The notes: generated from the sequence alone by a model not told the origin. Shown: positions 1-8,264, numbered from the stretch's first letter. The stretch is 35,281 bases of DNA from Anaerolineae bacterium (GCA_007132185.1 SLPC01000035.1:1-35281), one strand, 5' to 3'. Program-made: numbers and translations.

Positions 1-33
1 CAGTACACAGCCCGTGAGAAAGCAGGGCAACCA

Positions 34-897
34 GTGGAAGAACTTGGAGCGCGACTGCGCACAGTTCGTGAGGAGCGGGGCATCTCGCTTCCCGAAGCTG
101 AGCAAGCAACCCGCATTCGCCGCGCCTTTTTAGAGGCCATCGAAGAGGGACGCCCGGATGATCTTCCGGGCGAAGTATATGCGCGCGGCTTTATCCGCAA
201 CTATGCTCGATACTTGGGGCTGGATCCTGATACCTTGCTCCAAGAGCACAAGATCGCCAGCTACGAGTCGGTGCATGTGCCCCAGATATTGGACGAACCC
301 CTTACCCCTCTGGGCCACCGGATGTTTCGTTGGGTGCTGGCTCTTTTCCTGGTGGGCCTTGTGGGCGGTGGCGTCTGGTATCTGTACAACTATGGCTGGG
401 TGCGACAGGGTTGGCGTATGCATAGTTTCTGGCCGCCAGCGATCAGCACGCCGACCGCACCCCTTATGGCCGCCCCTGACCCGAACGATACCCCCCCAAT
501 AACCGGACAAACCCCGACGCCCGCGGCCGAGGTTACCCCCATACCAGCCGTTGGGGAGATAGAGCCTACTCCCACGGCAACATCCACGCCTACCGCAACG
601 CCTACGCCGCTGCCAACCGCGACGCCTTTGCCCACGGCGACGCCCATTGTGGGCCTGCAGATACAGGCGTATGCCCAGGCCGATACCTATCTTGAGGTCC
701 GGGCAGATGGCGAGTTGCTCTGGATCGGCATTCTCAGAGCAACCGAAGAGTCAGAGTGGCAGGCGGATGAGCTGATTCAGCTGCGCATTGGCAACGCCGG
801 AGGTCTCCAACTCCTGGTCAATGGCCGCGATGTGGGGTCCCTCGGAGCCAGCGGACAGGTTATCAACGTCGAATATCGAGTCGACGATCTTCCTTAG
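34..897 (+). CDS. RodZ-like membrane protein: N-terminal HTH, one TM helix, C-terminal DUF4115-like domain
   Basis: About 287 residues. Residues 1-75 form a RodZ/YmfM-type helix-turn-helix (LGARLRTVREERGISL, then a GEVYARGFIRNYARYLGLD segment). One hydrophobic helix lies at about 98-118, followed by a Thr/Pro-rich linker (about 145-208, TPTATPTPLP-type repeats) and a beta-rich DUF4115-like domain (about 209-287). RodZ-family proteins link the cytoskeleton to cell-wall synthesis; here the HTH would be cytoplasmic and the C-terminus outside. The start used is GTG at 34, but the frame stays open to base 1 and only a weak AGGG precedes it, so the gene may begin before the window. The rodZ-like gene next to rimO is a recurring bacterial neighbourhood. 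The exact role here is inferred. Confidence 0.85.
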   Translation: MEELGARLRTVREERGISLPEAEQATRIRRAFLEAIEEGRPDDLPGEVYARGFIRNYARYLGLDPDTLLQEHKIASYESVHVPQILDEPLTPLGHRMFRWVLALFLVGLVGGGVWYLYNYGWVRQGWRMHSFWPPAISTPTAPLMAAPDPNDTPPITGQTPTPAAEVTPIPAVGEIEPTPTATSTPTATPTPLPTATPLPTATPIVGLQIQAYAQADTYLEVRADGELLWIGILRATEESEWQADELIQLRIGNAGGLQLLVNGRDVGSLGASGQVINVEYRVDDLP

Positions 898-924
898 CGA
901 TTTCCGTATTCTAACAAATTCCGG

Positions 925-952
925 GGCCCGTGCCTCTCGGCGCGGGCCTTTT
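925..952 (+). terminator. Intrinsic terminator or attenuator between the rodZ-like gene and rimO
   Basis: A 10-bp stem (925-934 with 939-948, one G-T wobble), a TCTC loop and a following TTTT. It ends only 20 nt before the rimO ATG, so either rimO is expressed by read-through or the hairpin limits its expression. I found no good promoter between the hairpin and rimO. Confidence 0.7.
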
Positions 953-972
953 ATGTCGATCAGGAGTATGTC

Positions 973-2295
973 ATGAACTTTTACCTGGTCACCTTGGGCT
1001 GCCCAAAGAACGAGGTGGACTCGGAGATGATGGCCGAGTTGTTGATCGAGGCAGGCCATCATCCCGTAGAACACCCGGATGAGGCCGACCTTCTGATTAC
1101 CAACACATGTGGGTTCATTGGCGATGCGCGCCAGGAATCCTATGACGTACTACAAGAGCTGGCCAATCTCAAGCGTCCCCATCAGTCACTACTGGCCGCA
1201 GGCTGCCTCACACAGCGTGATTGCGACGCTGTATGTCGCCGAGTGCCCGAGGTAGATGCGGTGATCGGGACGCGTAACTGGTCCGAGATCGTCTCTGTCG
1301 TCGAGGGGCTTGCGCCGCAGCGCCAGAGTGCCTATCGCGCCATACGAGAGCAGGGCGATCTCATCGCGTCGGTACGACGACGCACCCCCCGGGGCCAAAC
1401 CGCCTATATCAAGATCGCGGATGGATGCGATGCTGGCTGCGCCTTTTGCGCCATCCCGCTGATCAAGGGCCCCCAGGCCAGCAAGCCCCTTGACACCATC
1501 CTACGTGAAGCTCACGAGTTGATCGAGCAGGGCGCACGCGAGCTGGTTCTGATTGCACAGGACACCACAGCATATGGCCGGGACCTGGGCATCCCTGACG
1601 GACTGCCCATCCTGCTACGTCGCCTGGCAGAGATCGCTCCGGAGCCTAGTTGGATCCGCATCCTGTATGCCTACCCGCAGCACATCAGTGATAGCCTCAT
1701 CACAACCATGGCTGTGCTGCCCCAAGTATGCCACTATCTAGATCTCCCGTTGCAACACGGGCACCCCGAAATGCTACGTCGCATGCGTCGTCCCCACGAT
1801 CTGGCCATGGTCCATGATCGCATCACGGCGCTGCGCGAGGCTATGCCTGACATCGCGCTCCGTTCTACGTTTATCGTCGGCTTTCCTGGGGAGACCAAGC
1901 AAGAGTTTGAGGCTCTATTGGCCTTTATGCACGAGATCGCCTTTGATCACGTGGGCGTATTCAGTTACTCGCGAGAGCGCGGCACTCTGGCGGCAGAAAT
2001 GCCCGATCGTGTGCCACAGCGCGTCATCGCCGAGCGACATGAAGAAGCCATGCTCACCCAGCAAGCCATCTCGCATCAGTGCAATCGAGAGCAAATCGGA
2101 CGCGTATTGCCTGTGCTGATCGAGGGAGTGGGCGAGGGCCTGACGGTGGCCCGTAGCTATCGCGATGCGCCCGAGATAGACGGTATGGTCTTGATCCAAG
2201 GGGAGCATCAGCAGGCTGGCTTTGTCGATGCACAAATCGTCAGCGCCCAGCCTTATGACCTGGTCGGCGAGCTCTTTGAGCCAGATACGACATGA
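973..2295 (+). CDS. rimO: Ribosomal protein S12 methylthiotransferase RimO
   Basis: 440 residues, the usual RimO length. It adds a methylthio group to the conserved aspartate of ribosomal protein S12 (radical SAM chemistry, two 4Fe-4S clusters). The N-terminal UPF0004 domain opens with TLGCPKNEVDSE and carries cluster cysteines C10, C46 and C78. The radical SAM motif is C152-x3-C156-x2-C159, within GCDAGCAFCAIP. A C-terminal TRAM domain covers about the last 65 residues. The TLGCPKN(E)VDSE opening favours RimO over MiaB. The start is ATG at 973 with AGGAG at 962-966. It follows the rodZ-like gene by 75 nt, with a terminator-like hairpin in the gap. Confidence 0.95.
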   Translation: MNFYLVTLGCPKNEVDSEMMAELLIEAGHHPVEHPDEADLLITNTCGFIGDARQESYDVLQELANLKRPHQSLLAAGCLTQRDCDAVCRRVPEVDAVIGTRNWSEIVSVVEGLAPQRQSAYRAIREQGDLIASVRRRTPRGQTAYIKIADGCDAGCAFCAIPLIKGPQASKPLDTILREAHELIEQGARELVLIAQDTTAYGRDLGIPDGLPILLRRLAEIAPEPSWIRILYAYPQHISDSLITTMAVLPQVCHYLDLPLQHGHPEMLRRMRRPHDLAMVHDRITALREAMPDIALRSTFIVGFPGETKQEFEALLAFMHEIAFDHVGVFSYSRERGTLAAEMPDRVPQRVIAERHEEAMLTQQAISHQCNREQIGRVLPVLIEGVGEGLTVARSYRDAPEIDGMVLIQGEHQQAGFVDAQIVSAQPYDLVGELFEPDTT

Positions 2296-2545
2296 TGCCA
2301 ACCCTGTGGAATAGAACGAGCTCCCTCCCAAGGGGCTTTGTGGACCCGCAGTAGCAAAAGCAGGATGCAGATTTCAATGGATCGGATTACCTCCTGAGAT
2401 TGTGACGTTCGAAAAAGTCTGTCTGTGGCCCAGGCAGAATCGGTACGCAAGCCTGGGCGGATTGACTGTGTTGTGCTCGAAACACAAGATCCAGTGGCAT
2501 GCCGCTATCATCGTGGTTATGCCGCCTGGAACGGGAGAACCCAAA
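2296..2545. other. Intergenic region between rimO and the secreted peptidase gene
   Basis: About 250 nt without a convincing gene. A perfect 8-bp inverted repeat (2428-2435 with 2451-2458, GCCCAGGC/GCCTGGGC, 15-nt loop) has no T-run, so it is not an intrinsic terminator. A TTGACT at 2462-2467 could be a -35 box, but the matching -10 position (CAAGAT) is poor. An in-frame GTG at 2402 exists but has no ribosome binding site and would spoil the signal peptide of the downstream gene. Confidence 0.4.
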
Positions 2546-3760
2546 GTGAGATTGTTACGTAGTATCCTGATTGTACTGATCTTGTCGCTCGTGATGGTTG
2601 CCGGTATACGCGCCGAGTCCGCTTCCCCCTTTGCACCCCCCGAACTCGCCTCCGCTCCCTCGCAGATCGATTCCTCCGCAACCGAATTGCCCGATCTCGA
2701 GAGCCAGGCGGTAAACATCCCCGGTCTCAAAGCGGTTCTGATTGTAGGTCCGATCGATGGCGATCACGGCTCTTGGACGAACCGGGAAAAGGACAACATG
2801 GAGCTGGCAGCGCGAGAACTGGAGGCCCATGGCGTAACCGTGCATCGATTCTACACTCCCAACAATAGCTGGAGCCAGATCGTGGCGGCAGCCAGAGGAG
2901 CGCATTTCCTTCTCTATCGCGGCCATGGCATCGCCTGGAGTTCCATGCCCCATCCCACAGTAGGTGGCCTTGCCCTCAAGGACGATCTAGTCTCGGCGGA
3001 CCGTATACGGGCCGAGCTCGACCTGGCCCCCAACGCCATCGTCATGCTCTATGCCTGCTTTTCGGCCGGCTCCTCCAGTATAGATAACCCGCCCATCGAT
3101 AGCACCGAGGCGCACCGTCGCGTCGCCCAGTACTCGAGCCCGTTTCTCGACAAGGGAGTTGCCGGGTACTATGCCAACTGGCTTGGTGACGCCTTTCAGA
3201 TGTTCGTGCGCTACCTGTTCGGTGGGGCGCCGCTGGGGCAAGCCTACGAGACCTATTGGAACTTTAATTCCTCCACCGTCGAACGCCACACTCATCCCAG
3301 CCACCCAGGGTTGTCCCTGTGGCTGAGCAAGGATTACTGGAACAACCGGTGGGAGTACAATAACGCCTTTGTCGGGCGACACGATCAGACCCTACAGGAT
3401 CTGTTCGGGAGTCCAGTCCTCCAATTGACGATAGAGTCGGTGACCCATATAGCCGACCCTTTGCAGCCACCCAATTCATACAGCATTGGCGTACATAGCG
3501 CCAACGGAAAATCCTTCAACTGGACCGCCACTGTCTCACCTTCTGGACTCAAATGGCTGAATCTCGATCGGCTGAGTGGTACGAGCGGCGAGCAGATATC
3601 TCTTGACATTATGCCTGGGGGTGTTGCTCCTGGTACCTATCAAGCAGAGATTCGGTTCGTAGCCGATGGCTCGCACGCTAGTTCGGCAAGCCAGACGCTT
3701 ATGGTAACATTGCATGTAGCGAGCAGGGTCAAGACGGTGTATCTGCCACTTGCGCGGTAG
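2546..3760 (+). CDS. Secreted caspase/gingipain-fold (clan CD) cysteine peptidase with a C-terminal Ig/BACON-like domain
   Basis: About 404 residues from GTG 2546, chosen because GGGAG (2533-2537) lies 8 nt upstream and because translation then opens with a clean signal peptide (MRLLRSILIVLILSLVMVAG). The central domain shows the two clan-CD signatures: a hydrophobic strand ending in His-Gly (LLYRGHG, H127) and a second strand ending in Ala-Cys (IVMLYACFSAGS, C171). These are the catalytic dyad of C25/C14-type peptidases. A beta-sandwich segment follows (about 320-395; WLNLDRLSGTSGEQISL, then GTYQAEIRF), resembling BACON/Ig-like domains. The protein ends KTVYLPLAR, like the YLPLV-type tails common on secreted Chloroflexota proteins (from memory). 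Substrate unknown. CHAT-like fold members are an alternative. Confidence 0.72.
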   Translation: MRLLRSILIVLILSLVMVAGIRAESASPFAPPELASAPSQIDSSATELPDLESQAVNIPGLKAVLIVGPIDGDHGSWTNREKDNMELAARELEAHGVTVHRFYTPNNSWSQIVAAARGAHFLLYRGHGIAWSSMPHPTVGGLALKDDLVSADRIRAELDLAPNAIVMLYACFSAGSSSIDNPPIDSTEAHRRVAQYSSPFLDKGVAGYYANWLGDAFQMFVRYLFGGAPLGQAYETYWNFNSSTVERHTHPSHPGLSLWLSKDYWNNRWEYNNAFVGRHDQTLQDLFGSPVLQLTIESVTHIADPLQPPNSYSIGVHSANGKSFNWTATVSPSGLKWLNLDRLSGTSGEQISLDIMPGGVAPGTYQAEIRFVADGSHASSASQTLMVTLHVASRVKTVYLPLAR

Positions 3761-3811
3761 ACCAAGCCAGCAGGCACGACCTGCATAATGGAGGCATCCT
3801 TATCGCCCCAC

Positions 3812-3943
3812 ATGGGAAAAGGAGTGTCTGAAGATGCAAAGCGCGTGTGCCAAGTCAGCGCTGACATGGCGCACGCGCTTGAGGCCGATTTGGAGTGTGG
3901 GCTCAAGTATGCCATACTATACGCAGGATTCGGACGCACTTGA
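3812..3943 (+). CDS. Possible small ORF (43 aa), function unknown
   Basis: An open frame from ATG 3812 (alternative GTG 3824) to TGA 3943. It has codon use like the neighbouring genes, a predicted amphipathic helix (SADMAHALEADLECGLKYA) and a good terminator 8 nt after the stop. Against it: GGAGG at 3790-3794 is 17 nt from the ATG, and AAGGA directly abuts the GTG, so the translation signal is poor. A 42-nt palindrome lies inside the frame and could itself be the selected element. It could also be a leader ORF for the downstream RRM gene. I recognise no family. Confidence 0.35.
   Translation: MGKGVSEDAKRVCQVSADMAHALEADLECGLKYAILYAGFGRT
3839..3880. repeat. 42-nt near-perfect palindrome
   Basis: Arms of 21 nt pair with only one A/A mismatch (3853/3866) and one T-G wobble (3848/3871). 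The core GTCAGCGCTGAC is itself perfect. No T-run follows, so it is not a simple intrinsic terminator. It could be a protein-binding site, an RNA hairpin or a REP-type element. A second copy was not seen in the window. Confidence 0.75.
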
Positions 3944-3951
3944 TCGGTTTA

Positions 3952-3988
3952 CCCCGCCAGGTTCTCTTCCTGGGGGGGCTTTCTTTTT
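3952..3988 (+). terminator. Intrinsic terminator upstream of the RRM gene
   Basis: A 10-bp stem (3952-3961 with 3969-3978, one mismatch), a 7-nt loop, then the pyrimidine tract CTTTCTTTTT. It may end the peptidase/small-ORF transcript, or it may act as an attenuator for the RRM gene 66 nt downstream. Confidence 0.7.
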
Positions 3989-4054
3989 GGGCGCGACCTG
4001 ATCTATCTAGTATTAGGTGCGCTTTGCACCGCAGAAAAGAAGGAGACCGAGACA

Positions 4055-4345
4055 ATGAAGTTGTATGTTGGTAATCTGAGCTATGATACCAATGATGACA
4101 GCCTGCGCAACGCCTTTGCGGCAATCGGCCCAGTGGCTACTGCAGACGTCATCACCGACCGTGACACCGGTCGCTCACGTGGCTTTGGCTTTGTGCAGAT
4201 GGCGAATGACGCCGATGCACAGACGGCCATTGAGCAGTTGAACGACAAGTCGATTGACGGCCGTAACGTCACCGTGGCCGAGGCTCGCCCCCGGCGTGAC
4301 TCGAACGATCGCGGCAGCCGCGGCCAATCGTCTAACCGCTGGTAA
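4055..4345 (+). CDS. RRM-domain RNA-binding protein (cold-inducible RNP type)
   Basis: 96 residues: one RNA recognition motif followed by a short basic, Arg/Gly/Ser-rich tail. RNP2 is LYVGNL (residues 3-8) and RNP1 is RGFGFVQM (about 48-55), both intact with the aromatic RNA-stacking residues. Such bacterial single-RRM proteins (as in cyanobacteria) bind single-stranded RNA and are often cold-induced; that regulation is known for the family and not shown here. AGGAG at 4041-4045 precedes ATG 4055. It is monocistronic, with terminator-like hairpins on both sides. RNA targets are unknown. Confidence 0.92.
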   Translation: MKLYVGNLSYDTNDDSLRNAFAAIGPVATADVITDRDTGRSRGFGFVQMANDADAQTAIEQLNDKSIDGRNVTVAEARPRRDSNDRGSRGQSSNRW

Positions 4346-4360
4346 CATCCAGCGCAGTCC

Positions 4361-4390
4361 AAACGGCACAGGGATTCCCTGTGCCGTTTT
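4361..4390 (+). terminator. Strong intrinsic terminator of the RRM gene
   Basis: A perfect 13-bp stem (4361-4373 with 4377-4389), a 3-nt loop, and a TTTT tail. It begins 15 nt after the RRM stop codon. The AAA/TTT ends of the stem could allow some function on the other strand. Confidence 0.9.
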
Positions 4391-4461
4391 GCGTTCCTCA
4401 CAGCGCTTCCTCCCCTGCCGCTGATGACAATTCGACGAAAATAGAGCCATCGGCGCCCGCA

Positions 4462-4470
4462 TGGTATACT
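4462..4470 (+). promoter_or_regulatory. Candidate extended -10 promoter for the double solute-binding lipoprotein
   Basis: TGGTATACT is an extended -10 (TG-n-TATACT, 5/6 match in the hexamer). No good -35 lies 16-18 nt upstream, as expected for extended -10 promoters. The predicted start is near 4477, about 80 nt before the ATG at 4556. Confidence 0.45.
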
Positions 4471-4555
4471 TGCCACACCAGTTCGACGGCAGACGGAGTA
4501 GAGACCGCGCCCTTGTCAGATACTCGGTGACCCCTGACCTGCCCATGGGGAGACT

Positions 4556-6916
4556 ATGCACAGATTCAGCCGATACATCGTATTCGTAGTGGCCCTATTG
4601 TTGGTGGCATGCGCACGCCCTACCGCATCGCCAGAGGTTCGCGGCCAGATCATTGTATGGCACGCTTGGGAAGACTCTCGGGCAGAAACCCTCCATGCCC
4701 TCATCGATCGGTTTGTCGAGATCTACCCCGATACGACCATCCTGCGCTTTGCCGTGCCTGCCGATCAACTGGTGGATCGTTATCGCATGCGCGCCGCCAT
4801 GGGGCTGGGACCCGATCTGCTGATTTTGCCGAGCGGCCAAATAGGACCGCTGGCTGAGGAGCAGCTCATACAGGACCTGACCCCCTATGCGCCTGACACG
4901 TCCGCCCTCTACGCCAAGGCCGTGGTACGCACACACTATGAAGACCGACTCTATGGGCTGCCTTTGGCGCTGGACACTATGGTGCTTTACTATGATCGTG
5001 ACCAAGTCGAAACACCTGCCCGCACACTGGATGAGCTCTTGACCGAGGCCAGCGCAGGTCACGGGTTGGCGATGCCGGTCGATTTCCAACACAGTTTCTG
5101 GGGCATCAAGGCCTTTGGTGGCGAATTGATCGATGAGGAAGGTCGGATCATCCTGGATCAGGGGGGCTTTGCCAACTGGCTGGGCTGGCTCAGAATCGCC
5201 CAGGAGAACGAGATGGTCTTTTTGACGGCGGATCCCCAGGCCGCCAGACAGCTCTTTGAGACCGGGCGGGTCTCTTATTATGTGGGGGCATCACGGGAGT
5301 TGCCGCATCTGCGTGAGGCTCTCGGTGTAGAGCTTGTCGGGACCGCCCAGTTGCCCGCCGGACCCGTTGGCCCGGCCGGCCCCCTGCTCGAGAGCCAGGT
5401 CATGGTGCTCAACGCATCCTCATCGGCGGGCCAATCCGAGCTCGCTCTGCACCTGGCCCGCTTTCTGACGGGCGTGGAACAGCAAACCCGGCTGGCGCGC
5501 GAAACATCGACCATCCCTGCCAACGCGCTGGTGCGCGTGGATCCCCGCCTCAACCCCGCAACCGCCGCCTTCCTTGCGCAGATTCAGACCGCGGTGGCGG
5601 TGCCCAACCTGCCGCAGGTGCGTGCGGTGCTGGAGCAGGGAGATGCAGCCTATACTCTCGCCTTGGAGGGCGTGGTCAGTATATCTGAGGCTGCCGAGCA
5701 GCTCTCTGATCAGATCAACGAGGCCTACGGCCTGGACAACGGCGACCGAGCGGAAACCGCCTGTGCGCTTGAGGGAACTCTGCAGATCTGGCACACCTGG
5801 CAAGGGAAGGATCTGCATGCCTTTGAGCAGGCGACTCGGAGCTTTATGCACACCTGTCCCGGCGTCTATGTCGCCAGCAATCAAGTACCGCCCTCCGAGC
5901 TGCCGACAATGTACGCCGATGCCGTGGCCGAGGGGCGAGGACCTGACCTGGTACTCGGCTCCAGCCAGTGGCTCAAGCCACTGGCCGAACAGGGATTGGT
6001 GAGTGAACTGGATACGTTGGTCCCCCAAGATCTGGCCCAACGCTTTGTTCCGACGGCCTGGCAGGCTGCCAAGCTGAATGGGCGTCTCTATGGGCTGCCG
6101 GTTTCGTTGCGGCTGACGGCACTCTACTATGATGCCGATCAAGTGGCCAATCCTGCCCCCACTCTGGATGACCTTCTCAGAGAGGCGAGCGACGGTCAGG
6201 GTGTGGCGATCTACGCCGAGATGCCTTGGGTCCTCTGGGGCGCGACGGCCTTTGTAGGCCCGGCACCGAATGCACAACTACAGCCTGATTGGGATGTGGA
6301 TGGCCTTGCTGGCTGGCTCGACTGGCTCCACCAGGCCAGCGAGACACCGGGGATCTGGGTGAGCTCGGACGTCGGCGAACTCATCCAGCGGTTTGCAGAT
6401 GATGAGACCGCCTATCTGGTGGCCGAGTCCTCCCTCTTGCGCGATCTGCGCGCCGCGTTGGGTGCAGAGCGTCTGCGCGCAGCGCCTCTCCCCGCTGGCC
6501 CCGATGGCGAGAGCCTGGCGCTTCTTTCGGTAGATCTGTTGCTATTCAACCCCGATCTATCAGCCGAGAGGGCCGAGTTGGCCCTGGCCTATGCTCTGCA
6601 TCTCACAAGTGCCGAAACGCAGCAGATTCTCATGGCGCAGGCCGGCCGTGTACCTGCCAATGTCAACGTGGCCACAGCGGACGATCCCGTGATCGCCGGA
6701 CTCTTGGAGCAGGCCAAATCTGTGGTCGTCTCACGGGTTCCTGATGGAGACCCCTCACCCTGGCAGCAGGGGACCTTGCTTCTCGAGCGATGGTTAGACG
6801 GCGATACGACCCTCATCGAGGAACTGCGGTCATTCGTCGACGCGCTCAGCCAAGGCGTGCCGACCATTCCCACGCCAACGCCTGACCTGGAGATTGATAG
6901 CCCGGAAGAGTCGTAA
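4556..6916 (+). CDS. Lipoprotein with two tandem ABC-type solute-binding (family 1) modules
   Basis: 786 residues, about twice a normal solute-binding protein. The signal peptide ends in a lipobox (LLVAC, Cys19). Module 1 covers about 30-400 and module 2 about 405-765. The modules are homologous: IIVWHAWED versus LQIWHTWQGKD, GPDLLILPSG versus GPDLVLGSSQ, RLYGLPLALDTMVLYYDRDQV versus RLYGLPVSLRLTALYYDADQV, LPAGPVGP versus LPAGPDGE. Cys403 sits just before module 2, where the lipidated Cys lies relative to module 1, and may be a relic of a duplicated lipoprotein. The C-terminus is acidic with a short TPTP stretch. GGGGAG abuts the ATG closely (3-nt spacing). No permease or transport ATPase is nearby; an MscS channel follows by 37 nt. 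The ligand is probably a carbohydrate by family, but a sensory role is possible. Confidence 0.85.
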   Translation: MHRFSRYIVFVVALLLVACARPTASPEVRGQIIVWHAWEDSRAETLHALIDRFVEIYPDTTILRFAVPADQLVDRYRMRAAMGLGPDLLILPSGQIGPLAEEQLIQDLTPYAPDTSALYAKAVVRTHYEDRLYGLPLALDTMVLYYDRDQVETPARTLDELLTEASAGHGLAMPVDFQHSFWGIKAFGGELIDEEGRIILDQGGFANWLGWLRIAQENEMVFLTADPQAARQLFETGRVSYYVGASRELPHLREALGVELVGTAQLPAGPVGPAGPLLESQVMVLNASSSAGQSELALHLARFLTGVEQQTRLARETSTIPANALVRVDPRLNPATAAFLAQIQTAVAVPNLPQVRAVLEQGDAAYTLALEGVVSISEAAEQLSDQINEAYGLDNGDRAETACALEGTLQIWHTWQGKDLHAFEQATRSFMHTCPGVYVASNQVPPSELPTMYADAVAEGRGPDLVLGSSQWLKPLAEQGLVSELDTLVPQDLAQRFVPTAWQAAKLNGRLYGLPVSLRLTALYYDADQVANPAPTLDDLLREASDGQGVAIYAEMPWVLWGATAFVGPAPNAQLQPDWDVDGLAGWLDWLHQASETPGIWVSSDVGELIQRFADDETAYLVAESSLLRDLRAALGAERLRAAPLPAGPDGESLALLSVDLLLFNPDLSAERAELALAYALHLTSAETQQILMAQAGRVPANVNVATADDPVIAGLLEQAKSVVVSRVPDGDPSPWQQGTLLLERWLDGDTTLIEELRSFVDALSQGVPTIPTPTPDLEIDSPEES

Positions 6917-6953
6917 TGAAGCCAGCACCGAATAGAATCAGAAAAGGAATGGC

Positions 6954-8216
6954 ATGGGCGAACAACTACGCGTGATCCTGGTATTCCTGCGTCGCCCGGC
7001 CGTGTGGCAGCAGTGGCTCGTGTTTCTAGTAACCCTGGGCCTGGCCTGGCTATTGGCTGAAGGCCTCCGCGCAAGGGAACAGCTAGATGAGCGCGTGCAA
7101 CAGTGGCTGGGGCTGACGTCCAAGCCGACGCTCCGGTCGATCTGGGTATTGCTGGATGAGGCACTATTCCCGCTGGTGGGCCTGGTGCTGATGTGGCTCG
7201 CCCAGATGCTCTTTCGTGCCTGGAATCGCCCCGCCGGGCTCCTCGGCGAGTGGGTATTCCTGTTCTGGCTCATCCTCATCTATCGCCTGATCACCGTGGG
7301 CCTGGGTGCTTGGTTGGACCGAGACAACAAGCGCTCGATTCGAGTGCGCCTATTGGCTCCCCTGGTAGGGATCGTGGCGCTTCTGCGGGTGCTCGGCCTG
7401 CTGATCGATCTGGATGCCGTGGCGCAGGCGCACGTAATGACTATCGGCGAGTCGCCCATTCTGTTAGGGCCCCTGTTCACCACAGGCGTGGTGCTCTATT
7501 TTCTGTTTGCCCTCTCCTGGGCGGGACAAGCCTTCGTGCAACGGGTCGTTGTGCCGCGCAAGAATGCCGATCCAGGCATGGTCAACGCCGTACTGACGGT
7601 CGCCCGCTATGCAGTCATCATCGTGGGCGTGTCCTTTGCTCTGGGCGCTCTCGGCTTTGACACGTCGACGGTGGCCTTTATCAGCGGTGGCCTGACGGTG
7701 GCCATCGGTTTTGGCTCGCAGCAGGTGTTCAGCAACTTGGTCTCTGGCGTCCTGCTGCTGTTCGATCAGTCGTTACGGCCGGGTGACGTGATCAGTGTGG
7801 CGGGCGAGATCGGCGTCGTCGAGAACCTGAGCATACGCGCTACGACAATGCGTACAGCTGACAATGTGGCCGTGGTGATGCCCAACCAGAGCTTTGTCAC
7901 CGGGGCCATCCGCAACTATTCCAGGGGCCCGATGGGCATGCGCCTGCAGATCCCGCTGGCCGTGGCCCACGAGGGTGAGCCACAAAGGGCTGCGGACATC
8001 GTCTTGGACACCATCCGCAACCACGACAGGGTCCTTTCCTATCCCAAGCCCGCCGTGCTCTACACCGCCTTTGGTCGTCTGCCCTCGGGCACTCCCCGCA
8101 CCTCGCTGCAAATCACCGCCTGGCTGAATGACCCCCTGCACATCCCGGAGGTCACCAGTGAGCTACTCTTGACAGTACGGGATGCGCTGGCTGCCCATGA
8201 TATGGAGCTGGTATAG
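6954..8216 (+). CDS. MscS-family mechanosensitive ion channel
   Basis: 420 residues. About six hydrophobic segments (about 14-34, 60-83, 97-118, 131-150, 163-186, 205-228) precede the pore helix and MscS core at about 240-270 (GGLTVAIGFGSQQVFSNLVSG), then the beta domain (LRPGDVISVAGEIGVVENLSIRA with a line break in my reading at about 286; PNQSFVTGAIRNYS). This architecture fits MscS-type channels that release solutes under membrane tension. AAAGGA at 6943-6948 serves ATG 6954. The gene lies 37 nt after the double solute-binding lipoprotein and is likely co-transcribed with it; the dynamin-like genes follow on the same strand. The link to osmotic or membrane stress is inferred. Confidence 0.9.
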   Translation: MGEQLRVILVFLRRPAVWQQWLVFLVTLGLAWLLAEGLRAREQLDERVQQWLGLTSKPTLRSIWVLLDEALFPLVGLVLMWLAQMLFRAWNRPAGLLGEWVFLFWLILIYRLITVGLGAWLDRDNKRSIRVRLLAPLVGIVALLRVLGLLIDLDAVAQAHVMTIGESPILLGPLFTTGVVLYFLFALSWAGQAFVQRVVVPRKNADPGMVNAVLTVARYAVIIVGVSFALGALGFDTSTVAFISGGLTVAIGFGSQQVFSNLVSGVLLLFDQSLRPGDVISVAGEIGVVENLSIRATTMRTADNVAVVMPNQSFVTGAIRNYSRGPMGMRLQIPLAVAHEGEPQRAADIVLDTIRNHDRVLSYPKPAVLYTAFGRLPSGTPRTSLQITAWLNDPLHIPEVTSELLLTVRDALAAHDMELV

Positions 8217-8264
8217 TCCCCTAGCGAGTCCGCCTGACGCTCCTGGCATCCACACGGAGCCGCT

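Noticed and set aside
541-650. Short tandem repeats resembling a repeat array
   Set aside because: Degenerate coding repeats for a Thr/Pro linker in the RodZ-like protein; no spacers, so not CRISPR.
2402-2545. N-terminal extension of the secreted peptidase to GTG 2402
   Set aside because: No Shine-Dalgarno, and it would bury the signal peptide; GTG 2546 has GGGAG at good spacing.
3990-4015. Promoter for the RRM gene (TTGGGC ... TAGTAT)
   Set aside because: Spacing is only 15 nt and both boxes are weak matches.
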